Assembly: GCA_914767715.1 (NCBI GenBank)
Contig: OU612067.1
Span: forward strand, 17,367,001 to 17,431,000
DNA from: Membranipora membranacea
Lineage: Eukaryota > Bryozoa > Gymnolaemata > Cheilostomatida > Membraniporidae
Length of the DNA: 64,000 nucleotides
Direction: 5' to 3'
The notes beneath the pieces were generated by a model. It saw only the letters and a program-made list of their open reading frames with translations, did no database searches and had not been told where the DNA came from. The position numbers and the translations under genes are program-made. Of the stretch, positions 9,490-19,496 are shown in pieces; position 1 is the first letter of the stretch; each line of letters begins with the position of its first letter.

Positions 9490-10699
9490 AAGGGTACGGA
9501 AACATATACAAATTTCGACACTGAGGATAAGACATTGTTATCTTCCGGAAGAATGAAAAACGGCACTGATTATGATGATGATGGGCCTCCTGAACTGACC
9601 CAGGGGCTACATATACTCAAGTGGTGAGTAGATATCTAGAACAAGTATGTTTCCTCTGTGGTGGCAGAGGGGATGTTGCAAGGCGCCTCGATTCCCGACG
9701 TTTGCAATAAAATACCCTCTGCCACCACAGAGGAAATATCTACATATCAGACCCGTAGTTCTAGGGGAGGCCTAAAAATTCTGTAATTGAATATTCCATG
9801 TCAGAATCAGCTTGTTTAAGACTTCCATTTGCTATAAACATCCTTAAAACGCGTTGAAGGCTGAGGACTGGGAACTCAGGAGGAGCTTACAATTCTCAAC
9901 CTGGTGTTACCTTCGCACCCTCAAGGATTTTCGCCTCCCCTACCATTTTTCCAAAACTATGGCCCTACAGATACAAATATCTACATCATCGGTCATCCTG
10001 ATAGGTCACCTGATAGGTCACCTGATAGGTCACCTGATAGGTCACCTAATAGGTCATCTGATAGGTCACGTGATAGAGGCATCATTAACGAATCATGATT
10101 GAAAAGTTCTACTCAGCAGAGCACCGATAGCTCATGTTGGAGGTAGCTCAGTTGGTAAGCACAATTATTGAAGGTCGTAGGTTCGAATTCCGCTCGGTGT
10201 GTAGTTGGCACGCAAGTGTTCCGACTGGCCTATACAAACAGAGAGCAATTGCAGCCTTGCTCTTATAGCAAACAATATCTAGCTGCCTATGCTTCGGGAT
10301 GAGGCGCGTGGCGAAGCCCCTGATTTTCATCAACCATAACAATAATATTATCTCCATTTCTATTTCAGGATCTTCTACCCGATCGGAGCTTTTATTGCTA
10401 TTCTAGCCATAAGCCTCAGTTTGGGCATTCGATATTACATTATCCGCAGAGCTAGGCGAGAAAGAGCGTCAGGCCTAAATCCGGTTACAGGGATGCCGAT
10501 GGGTACAGCCTCTATAGGGTACGCTCAGCCTTCCCAACCTCCAGCAAACTCTGGAACTACTCTACCAGCAGAGGCATATCCGAGGCAGCAGGCACCAGTC
10601 GCCAATTCAGCATATAGCTCAACAACTCAAGGTGTAGATGAGACAAAATATCAAACTGAATATGGACTTCCGCCAGCATATAGTACAACTACCAAATAG
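9490..10699 (+). CDS. PPxY-tailed single-pass membrane protein cassette, copy 4
   Basis: Exon A (9490 or ATG 9553, to 9623, donor GTGAGT) and exon B (10369-10699, acceptor TTTCAG, stop TAG) join in phase 2. Relative to copy 2 the open part of exon A upstream of the ATG has two amino-acid changes (S to T, F to S). Exon B protein is almost identical to copy 2 (helix IGAFIAILAISLSLGI, AQPSQPPANSG tail) and ends GLPPAY-STTTK. The frame is intact. From the ATG the product is 133 aa. Its 3' end converges on the minus-strand pentraxin gene, whose stop codon lies about 1.2 kb away. Confidence 0.65.
9650..9736. mobile_element. Hairpin element with 22-bp arms, unit 4
   Basis: Same element as in units 2 and 3 with one extra G after the left arm. 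Intronic, downstream of exon A. Confidence 0.75.
9989..10078. repeat. 12-bp minisatellite (ataggtcacctg), unit 4
   Basis: About seven units, with variants CCTAAT, ATCTGA and ACGTGA near the 3' end. Directly upstream of the SINE. Confidence 0.85.
10136..10332 (+). repeat. tRNA-derived SINE, unit 4 copy
   Basis: A box TAGCTCAGTTGGTAAG at 10144-10159; B box GGTTCGAATTCC at 10180-10191. A short deletion after the B box removes the segment holding CAGTCAATTGACTAC in the other copies. Confidence 0.85.
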
Positions 10700-11818
10700 A
10701 CTCCGATCACTCACTGAACTGTGCTGAAATCCTGATTATCCCAATTAGGGTTAAATTCAATGTTGAAATTCATGTCAATATGTCTCTAAAATCATGACTG
10801 TGCCACATGGACAATAAGCGATCACACAATTTTCCATTTCTATAACTTGAAACATTAAACACTGTTATTGCTGGTGTGGAAAGCACACACACAGTAATGC
10901 ATCTCAGTTCATCGCCAGTTCAAAGCTCAACGCGCCAAAACTAACAGCATTGGTGGTAAACTCATATGCAAGTTCGATTATCAGGGTTGCATGGACGGAA
11001 ACGGCCACATGTTGTAGTCATTTTTTCTCTGATCTAGTATCGATGTGGATACGAATCAGTAGGTAACCCATCTATATCAGATAATTCTTGTGATATATTC
11101 TTGTGCATACTATCGCAGCATTTCCTACTTATACTGTTTTTTTGTTGATTGTTTCGGAGTTACCCACACTTTTTTTGTGCATCAATACTCACGACAGGTT
11201 TCCTGATATTATATACTTTTGTATGAATGTTTTTATAACGACAGCAGGTATTTTTCTAAATTACATAACAATCTCATCTAATTAAAATGTATATATAGTA
11301 CAAATAGTATATAACTATTTTCTCTGAGAGGATTACATAGACAAACAGGGTATAATCATGGGCAAAAACACTAGTAAAGTCACTGCAAGTTGCTCACTCT
11401 GGTAAGGGGCAGGTTTCATCGAAAAACTTAACTTTAAAAGTAATTGCGTGCCAACACACATTTCTTCTATGGAAGTTATCTTACCCACAACCAGAATATC
11501 CCATAGACACAATTGATGAAGTATTGATTATTGATCTTGTTTTGAAGGCACCAAGTTTACATTGAGATATTTGTCATTCCAAAAAATGATTTCCATAATG
11601 TTCTATAAAGTTGACACTTTCAATTATCATTAATGTGATATTGTTTACATTCTTCCAATAATGCACTCTCAACTCCTGTATAATAATTGTAATTATGTAA
11701 TGATAATGCGTAACAATGAATAATAATGTATGATAATAATGTTATCATATTAATAATACTCATTTACACTAATTGAATTGCAGGATATTACATTATACAT
11801 TATATTAAATGTTGTAAC

Positions 11819-11824
11819 TTTATA
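11819..11824 (-). promoter_or_regulatory. Variant poly(A) signal TATAAA of the pentraxin gene
   Basis: On the minus strand TATAAA lies about 50 bases past the stop codon, exactly where the duplicate exon has AATAAA. It is a weaker variant of the hexamer, so cleavage after the nearer terminal exon may be less efficient. Confidence 0.4.
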
Positions 11825-11872
11825 ACCACGCCGTCTGAAGTATAAATAATGAAGTATCTCCATGAGTGTCTT

Positions 11873-14800
11873 TCAGCATCCTAGGCATTCAAAATCCTCT
11901 GAGTCAGTTTCCATAGTCCCAACAATGGTAATTGTGTCCTCGTTGACAATATTTCCCTTTTCATTGCAGAACATCTCCATTCTAACAACTTCGTCATCAG
12001 AGAGGGCTGTATTGTACATATTCAGTTGTGCAATCCAGCCTGGTATAACCTGATCAGGATCTAACCCTCCACCTGTAAAATGTGTTTAAAAGGGGCTACT
12101 TTCACCAAGGAGTAACTATTCCTCCTTTACTTTCACACAAGGGTAAAAGACAAACCGTTTCAATGCATCATGATCAAAACCCAGTATCTTTACTTTTGTA
12201 TTATTCATGGAATGGGTAAGGCCTATTGGGTAAGATCAAAAGATCACTGCAAATGACCCATTAGTGCCTGGTGTAGTTTTGGCAGTTTTGTGTTCGCACC
12301 AAAAACAGTTAAGGAGGCATTTTATTGCCTCACACTTCTAGGATGCGTTCTAGTTGATTATGCAACCAACCCTCAGTTTGGAGATGTAGTGCCAGCCCAA
12401 CCACAGTTTCTTCTTTAACAGGTGATCATGCGCTATTATTACCTGGGGAGTCCTGTTCTTGTAGAGCTATCAGGACACCTCCTGATTCAATGGTGTCTAC
12501 CATATTCAGATTTACAGTTCTGAATAGTACAATCTGTCCTGGTTGTCCTCCATCGTTGTCAACAAACCACTTAAATAAAACATGAATTAATTATCAGATA
12601 GCGACCAGCAGCACGTCTCAATCTTAGCCATATCATCCAAGTTATTATCATATGTAGGTAGTGTCATCTAGCTGCGACAAAATGTGATAACAATAAAAAT
12701 CAAAGTGGCAGGAAGATAGATTGTCTCAGTCCTGTCCATATTGTCCAAGTTATCATCTTCATTGCTGTAAATCAAACGTAGGAAAATGACCCTATGGCGA
12801 GGCTTCCCCATACATGACAAGTTGGCTGGGCTCTATATCTGGTATCAACTTGCAGACTGGGTTTGGTCTTGGGGACCCCTAAAGCCTACCAGCAGCGGCA
12901 CGGGGCAGCACACAAGGCACCAAAGCCTTAAAATGTTTGCTTTTGTTGTTCTATGATTATGAGATAACTACAATTTGCCCAATTCTAGTACGTTTAGTGT
13001 GATATTATGTAAAAAAGTTTAAACTAAATGCAATTGGTTATAATAGGTTGTAGTAGGTTGAAAACTAGATCTCATGACAGCGGACAAAGCGAATAAAATT
13101 TCACTAAGCTCTTATAGGTGCAAAAGTGGGTTGGTTCACATGTGGCTCACAGTAAAATGTAGACATAACTTGGGCGTCTTGTCGACTGTTGCTTTTATAA
13201 TTTTGAAAACTCAGGCTTGGGTTGTCAATGTCAGGTGTGTGTCAGGTGTGTGTCAAGAGGAAATGACTCTCAAAGTGCGATCAGGATTCAAACTCCACGC
13301 AATGAATATGATAGCTTTATAACCATTGGCAATGGTGGCATTCTCAGCATCTGGGTCATGCTTAAATCGAATCACAAATAATATGGGAAATCCATAACAT
13401 TGCATTATGGGATGCTCAAAAATATAATCAAGGTTTTGGTTACCTTGAAAGGTCCGTTCTGTTGCCACACAAAGCAATGTTTGTGCTCCTGCCTCCAAAG
13501 ATCATTCTCTTCAGCATTATTTACTCCATCGGTAAAGTAGCTGTCGGGGGAGATACCAAAAGCCAGCGGAGGATTTGACTTAATACCAAGGTTCCACCTC
13601 TTCGTTTTACCTGAATATTGAGCGAGAAATGAACAAGGGCATTATGAAAAGGTAAAGTAGGCAAACAAAAGTATGCTTTTTCTGCAAGAAACTGGATATT
13701 CCTTACCCTCATGGTTTAAGTGTGATACAAAAAATCATATATTGTTTATTAAGATCAGTATATTATGATGATTTTAAATTTTTTGATGTTCATCCAGCCA
13801 CAGGATTTGTCAGAAAGGCTATTGCATCATTGTGGAAAACAAATCATTTTAATTCATGCCCAAGCCATTCATAATAATTTCATACTCGTACAACAAGTTA
13901 GTCAGCACAATGCTAACTAGTCTTAGTGATCAGACATCTACAGTGCAACTTAGTAGCATTACATTATCAATAATGCCACTAACTCGCATTGCTGCTGTCT
14001 GAGCAAATGCTAACTGGAGTTGTTGGCACATACCTGGATCTGAGATACTCATCACATATGTTTGACCTTGTAAATCTGTGTTGCCAATCACAAGAGGTCT
14101 GAATCTGAAGCACAGAGTCAGTTCGCTCATCTCTGGCAGATTCTCCTGTTTAATGTAGTTGTTGACATCCCTCTCCTGCTTTCTCCAAGTCAATGATACC
14201 TCTAAACCAGGGAAAGACAATTTACATATTTATTGGTTATAGTAGCTGAATAAGGATCAAACCGAAAGCACATATATTATACTCTGGGTTGCAACAGGGA
14301 GTTTGGGACCCAGACTCCCTGATTGCAACCTATAGGACTTATCTGTTCATGTAAGAAGAGATGATGACTACAACATTACTACTACTTACTACTGGAATGG
14401 TACCAGTGGATTGATTGTTGATCAAGTCGAATGTTATTGATTCAAGGTTCATGTGATAATTCCTTGACTGCACATTGGATGACCAAAACAATCTCAATAA
14501 GTAGAGGAGTGCAACCATAGAATCAACTCATTGCATTTGCTTCCACTGCCTTTGGCTTGAGCGCCTGATCTTTTGTTATCGGGAGGGGAGAGGTATGTAC
14601 CGCCATTGGTGACTTTTGGCGGCAGGTACCACTACAAACCCAATCAAAACATTTATGGCCCTCAAGCTCTATCGCTTCAGCTAATGTTGCGTATAGTGTT
14701 GACTGGCTTCAGGTGGTACAGTAATTATTGCCCTTCACTAAGAATTCAAGGCGTTTTATTTTAGCTGATTCTAACTAAGAGGAGTGTAGGCGAATAAGCC

Positions 14801-16376
14801 ATATGACATGACATATATCGGCCTGTTTGCAAATCAACTTGTGCTACTGCAGAAATGCAGCTTTATGGCTTTTTTTAGCACTGCAACCCTAATTATCAGG
14901 GCGCTGACTCTAAAAAAGGAGGCATAGTCATAAAGGCATGCTGTCATTCGCATTGTCAATTGACAATTCCATTTCAAAATCATAATTATATATTGCGGTA
15001 ATATCCCAGAAAAGGTTTTATTGCCTATACCTACTCACAACGAAGACATTTACTTGGTCTTCATACTTAGCTTAAATAAATTCTAATAATTCCCCACTGG
15101 ATGAAGATATTTATGGGATTGAACTACTAGCCCTGGATGAAAATGATTTAATCCATACTTCGGCAAGCTTTCGGTTCTAAAAATCATCATTTTTGTTGAA
15201 TATTCAATTGTAATTATATATTAAATATAATCATAATTAAAAAATATATTAAATTATTAAATGAGATTATACAGATTTTTTTATGTCGATAACCTTTTTC
15301 ATCAAGTGTTCTGCCTGCTGGACCGGACCACAAAATCAAGTAAGGTGGAGTACCCCCAGGAAACTCAACTATTGATAGAATACCCAAATATACTAAGCAC
15401 ATATTCCATCTCATTAGCAAGTTGAGCAGACATTCACTATCACATCATAGCATCTATTCAATAATTAAACCCTCATTCAGATCAAACCTAGGGTAAGCAG
15501 CTTTTTTAAACATTTATTTCATACATCCGTAACTAAATCGAACCAGCCTCATGAATCATTATCATTTAGTCCTAACTAATTTTGTTAACTTGCATTTTTG
15601 TTTACCGCTCTCTTCTTCTTTTCTTTTTTCTCTTTTCCCACTTAATCTGTGCTACCATGCTTTCATTATCCCACTTACTACGTAGTATGTAGGCCTACCT
15701 CCCTACACTTATATGTTTATATTCAAGTTGTTTTTCTATGTTAATGTATGTGAGGTAAACAAGGTATTTTTAATTTACTTTAATTATAAATTTTTAGAAA
15801 AGTCAATAAATAAATAAATACTACTCACCATTGCAGAACGATGAGCATATCGCATTTTCTGGGTAGTTACACACGCAGGTATTTATATCAAATATAAGAC
15901 CATCGGGACAGTCCTGTGACCCAAACTCTTCTCTATTGTTGGGGTCGATGTGCTGATAGAACTTTTGACAGCAGTAGTGTGGTGTGTATATGTTACCATT
16001 CTGTGTACAAGTACAGGTCTCCACGGATTCTGGATATATAAGGTAGAGTGTAATGAGCATATATATTATATATATATATTTTTTTTTTTTATTAGCTGAT
16101 CAAGTCATTTCGACATATGAGACCATGCACAAACAGAAATAAATGGTAAAATTATTCAAGTGAATTTGTTAAAAGTATTATTATTATCATCGATCGGGGG
16201 GGGGGGGGGGTAATGTTGGATGAAGCATCAGCTATTTCTGGCAAATTGCCTGCTTTCTTTTTAACCGATGGGTTTTTATATTATACTCATCATGTCTTAC
16301 CATTGCTGTTTGCCAACTGTGAAGCAGAGAGAAGCAGGGTGCATAGAATACATGCTCGAAGCATTACGTTCTCCAT
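11873..16376 (-). CDS. Secreted chitin-binding (CBM14-like) plus pentraxin protein, six exons
   Basis: Exons in coding order: 16301-16376, 15829-16029, 14034-14201, 13444-13610, 12443-12569, 11873-12072. All junctions are GT-AG and keep frame (939 nt, 312 aa). Exon 1 encodes a signal peptide with the core ILCTLLLSAS. Exon 2 is a Cys-rich peritrophin-A-like domain: CCQKFYQH, then CPDGLIFDINTCVCNYPENA; the usual FYxC cysteine is a histidine. Exons 3-6 are one pentraxin domain: ELTLCFRF and HKHCFVW carry the conserved disulfide pair, and LQEQDSPGGGLDPDQ matches the calcium-binding loop (E-Q-D kept, the later Glu replaced by Asp, Gln kept). The tail is acidic and ends ECLGC. Likely an extracellular lectin-like or immune protein that can bind chitin-type glycans; the role is inferred. 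A retrotransposon begins 318 bp upstream of the start codon. Confidence 0.92.
14287..14330. repeat. Short imperfect hairpin in a pentraxin-gene intron
   Basis: GGTTGCAACAGGGAGT pairs with ACTCCCTGATTGCAACC (one mismatch). Lies between exons 2 and 3 of the pentraxin gene. Similar CAGGGAG-bearing palindromes occur near 49340 and 55490. Confidence 0.6.
16195..16211. repeat. Poly-G tract in pentraxin intron 1
   Basis: A run of G inside the first intron, about 90 bases upstream of the exon 1 donor on the + strand scale. Such tracts on one strand can form G-quadruplexes; they are also error-prone in sequencing. Confidence 0.8.
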
Positions 16377-16694
16377 GGCCACCTAAAACGAATAAATGTA
16401 TAATTCAGAGCAAGTAGAATTTTGCAACAATTATATAAAACTGTTCTCTACTTCGACATAACTTTTGGCATATCCTACAAATTGATAGCAAGACAGCATC
16501 AATTTATTTAATGATCGGAGCAAATATCAGGGTATAGGGACAGAACTTTTGAATTGCCCCTGCAGCCTGTTGATCTGATCAGGGCGAGATAACTCAGATC
16601 TAAAAACAGCCTGGTGGTGCATGCATTGAGGGTGGTTTTGGAAGATTATAAAACTGCACGAATAAATTACAAAACATAGGTTTGTAAGAAAAAT
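16377..16694 (-). promoter_or_regulatory. Short 5' flank of the pentraxin gene, cut by the retrotransposon
   Basis: Only 318 bp separate the start codon from the first repeat of the DIRS/Ngaro-type element. I see no clear TATA box at a standard place. Any longer native promoter has been displaced, or lies beyond 20.1 kb. Position is seen; regulatory role is inferred. Confidence 0.4.
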
Positions 16695-16784
16695 GGTTTT
16701 GAAAAGACCCTCAAATTGTCGATGTTATAAAAATGATCCACGTATGTTATATCCATAGACCATTAACATATAAATACTCATGTA
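16695..16784 (+). repeat. Split direct repeat A1 of the YR retrotransposon
   Basis: 90 bp starting GGTTTTGAAAAGACCC, repeated at 20022-20111 in the same orientation. Confidence 0.9.
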
Positions 16785-16808
16785 GTTATATCGATGTCGA
16801 TGTCATAA

Positions 16809-18205
16809 AAACTTCACGTTGAAGTAGACTCTGGCCGCATCATTGGACCTTTTGAAAAACTTCCCATTCAGGACATGATGATTTCCCCAATCTATGTCAT
16901 TCCAAAAGCTAACTCTGAAAAATGGCGCATGATATTTGATCTATCAGCTCCACACAGAACATCAGTAAATGATAATATTCCCACGCATAACCATGAGGTT
17001 AAATATTGTAACATAAGAGATGTAGTAACACATGTTTTATCACTCAACAAACATGACCAGGCCTATTTTGCCAAACTTGATATATCAGGTGCATATCAAG
17101 GTTTCCATCACCAAATCAGAAAGGCAGTTCTTAGGTATGAAGGTAGATGGCCAATACTACATTGATACTAGATTACCTATGGGGGCAGGGAGCAGCTGCA
17201 AGATTTTCCAAAGGATAAGTGATATGCTCCGATGGCTCTTCATCACTATACAAAATCACGAATGTCGCATTTTTAACTATCTAGATGATTTTCTCATTGT
17301 TGCCTCTGGGGCGGATGCTTGTAATGATGTGCAGGGATGTAGAGGTACCTGTTTCTGCTCACAAAACAGAAGAAGCTACAAGAACAATTGTCATTCTAGG
17401 GATAGGGATAGATTCTGCACAGGGGAGTCTATTTATTCCTCAAGCTAAGGTAGCAGATGCCCTAAATCACATCAATGCATTTCTATCTAAAGATCGTCAG
17501 TGAGTAAAATATTGGCAAAGACTACTAGGTAAACTTTGCCATCTTTCCCAGATTGTAGTAGCAGGTCGTGCATACCTCAGTAGTGTGTATGGCAGTCTAA
17601 AGGGTATCATGTCATCTGATCAAAATCACATGCGGCATATATCTTGTGAGACCAGATCTGATTTGGTTGTATGGAGAGATTTTCTGTCTTATTTAGTACC
17701 CGGTAAACAGTTCCAATATCTTGTAGCAGGGGCTGTAGACTTCACTCTGGTCACTGATGCTTCAGGATCAATAGGATATGGAGGTTTTTGGGAAAACACC
17801 TGGTTCCATGGGATGTGGCCAGATGAGCTTTGGACAAACTTAAACATCACAGTTCTAGAGCTGTTCCCCATATTCGTAGCAGTGCACATGTGGAAGGAAA
17901 AATTTACAAATTCAGTGGTTGAGGTCAGGACAGATAATGGGGCCCTAGTCTCTATTTTAGAACATCTGTATTGTAAATATGCTGTTGTGAGAAAGCTACT
18001 ACGCCTTTTGGCGCTCCTATGCATGCAACAAAATATTCTCCTAGTGGCCAGACATATCCCAGGATTAGAGAACATTGCTGCAGATTTGTTGTCCAGAAAT
18101 AGAATCAGAGAATTTAAACTCCGTTTTCCCACCATGGCTGCCTGTCCAACTAGCTTTCCGGTACACCTGTGTCCAAGAAGGGTAAAAGATATATACTGGT
18201 CGTAA
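16809..18205 (+). pseudogene. Reverse transcriptase and RNase H of the YR retrotransposon, frameshifted
   Basis: The frame opens with EVDSGRIIGPFEKLPI and SPIYVIPKANSEKWRMIFDL, the typical start of DIRS-type RT, then FAKLDISGAY (motif A) and YLDDF (17278-17292, active site). It is broken by one frameshift near 17135, another near 17320-17345 and a TGA near 17502. The RNase H part is open from about 17504 to 18205 and keeps its acidic set: TDASG, LELFPI, RTDNGA and AADLLSR. The upstream end lacks a start codon and any gag. I do not restore the frame. Inactive RT, possibly still-folding RNase H remnant. Confidence 0.88.
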
Positions 18206-18283
18206 GATGACAAATAATAATAACTATTTCTCTTTTCTAATCATAAGCACAAAATTGACCTTTGAGCCTCAGGACGTGAAGCG

Positions 18284-18301
18284 CGGGGGGGGGGGGGGGG
18301 T
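18284..18301. repeat. Poly-G tract inside the retrotransposon
   Basis: A run of G between the RNase H and recombinase reading frames. It is not typical of these elements and may be a later insertion or expansion. Confidence 0.75.
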
Positions 18302-18374
18302 GAGAAGGTCAAAGCAACACATGACATTAATTATTGTTGTGCAATGTTTATTTTAGAAAAACAAGTATGTACTC

Positions 18375-19253
18375 ATGATACATAAAAGATTCCCTTCACT
18401 ATTTATTTCAGGTCTGAGGGCTAAGGCGAGGGGCTTCTTAGACAAGTCTTTGTCCGAGGGCTCAAAGAAGTCTTACGATCGATTTTACAACCAATACAAA
18501 ATGTTCTGCTCTGAGCACAAGCTCAAAAAATTCTCTACTTCGTCAATGGAGTTGTGGCTAAAAAACCTGGCACAAGAAGGAAAGAAACACAGTGCAATGC
18601 TGTCACATGTGTCAGCAGTAAAATTCTTTTGCGTAAAAAAGAACAGTGAGGTTACCTTTGCTACTCATAAACTAAAGTTAATATTGAGGGGTATAAAAAA
18701 CTCACAGGGTAGAACTCAAAAGAAAACACAGGCGATATCTCTTGACCAACTACACACTCTGATCACTAAGGCAGAGCAGGTCTTGGGGAGTATAGATGGG
18801 AGGCGCTTTTCTGCCATGGTATCTTGTGCTTTTTATGGATTCTTACGCCCTAGCGAGTATTGTATATCCTCAGCAGGGCATCATATGTCTGTTGGCGATG
18901 TGTGTTTTAGCAAGGGTGCCATGGAAGTGCACATTAATTCTTTCAAGAATTCTACAGAGTCAGCAAGGATTATGACTAAAGCAGTAGGGGGAAAGACATG
19001 CCCAGTTCGCGTCGTTAAGAGGTATTTAAAACACTTGAAACCCTCCAGAAGCAGCCCTTTGTTTGAAGTCACAACAGCAGAGTTCAGAAAAGAGTTCAGT
19101 GATGTCCTAAAGTATTCAAAAATAGAGGGTTGGGTCACTCCTCACTCACTGAGACGAGGTGGCGCTACCTGGGCTAGCATTCAGGGCTCAAGAATAAGAT
19201 CTTTTGGCAGGTGGTCATCCGATGCCTTCAAGAAATATATCTTGATAAACTAA
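18375..19253 (+). CDS. Tyrosine recombinase of the DIRS/Ngaro-type element (intact frame)
   Basis: 292 aa open frame. It integrates the circular DNA intermediate of YR retrotransposons. An N-terminal SAM-like core-binding region (about 15-110, with KSLSEGSKKSYDRFYNQY) is followed by the catalytic domain. All catalytic positions are visible: Arg158 in FYGFLRPSEY, His257 and Arg260 in TPHSLRRGG, Trp280 in FGRWSSD, and Tyr288 in FKKYIL. The length fits the family. The ATG at 18375 is used; a strong acceptor (TTATTTCAG, ending about 18411) just inside the frame means the real 5' end could be a spliced exon. The frame is undamaged although the RT next to it is dead. Confidence 0.9.
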   Translation: MIHKRFPSLFISGLRAKARGFLDKSLSEGSKKSYDRFYNQYKMFCSEHKLKKFSTSSMELWLKNLAQEGKKHSAMLSHVSAVKFFCVKKNSEVTFATHKLKLILRGIKNSQGRTQKKTQAISLDQLHTLITKAEQVLGSIDGRRFSAMVSCAFYGFLRPSEYCISSAGHHMSVGDVCFSKGAMEVHINSFKNSTESARIMTKAVGGKTCPVRVVKRYLKHLKPSRSSPLFEVTTAEFRKEFSDVLKYSKIEGWVTPHSLRRGGATWASIQGSRIRSFGRWSSDAFKKYILIN

Positions 19254-19318
19254 GGTGCAGTTTTGGCGAAACAATTGTTCTGAGCTTGCTAGGTGTGCCT
19301 CACTCAATACAATTGGTT

Positions 19319-19496
19319 TGGTGTTCATTTGTTCGTCAATTCTGTACCAGATTTAACAACATCTAATACTATGGCAAGTACCCTGTCTGCCAAACAACAT
19401 ATACAGTGGCGTTGATCGTCACTTTCGGTTACAAATGCGTGAAGCGCCCCATATTTTTTTCCCCTTTAATATGTTACATTATAAGAAAGAAAAAAT
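19319..19496 (+). repeat. Split direct repeat B1 of the YR retrotransposon
   Basis: About 178 bp starting TGGTGTTCATTTGTTCG, repeated nearly exactly at 19844-20020. Begins 65 bases after the recombinase stop. Confidence 0.88.

Larger units (their letters stand above)
9427..12270. repeat. Tandem duplication unit 4 of 4
   Basis: Contains exon A, hairpin element, minisatellite, SINE, exon B and a 3' flank that matches unit 3. It ends in the genuine terminal exon and part of the last intron of the pentraxin gene. Similarity to unit 3 fades near 12270. Confidence 0.8.

Noticed and set aside
17689-18213. 174-codon minus-strand frame opposite RNase H
   Set aside because: The + strand carries the full RNase H acidic motif set; the minus-strand frame has no motif.
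18200-18412. Intron joining RNase H to the recombinase in one protein (GTAAGA donor, TTTCAG acceptor)
   Set aside because: Joining these exact sites gives a stop within a few codons, so the phases do not match.
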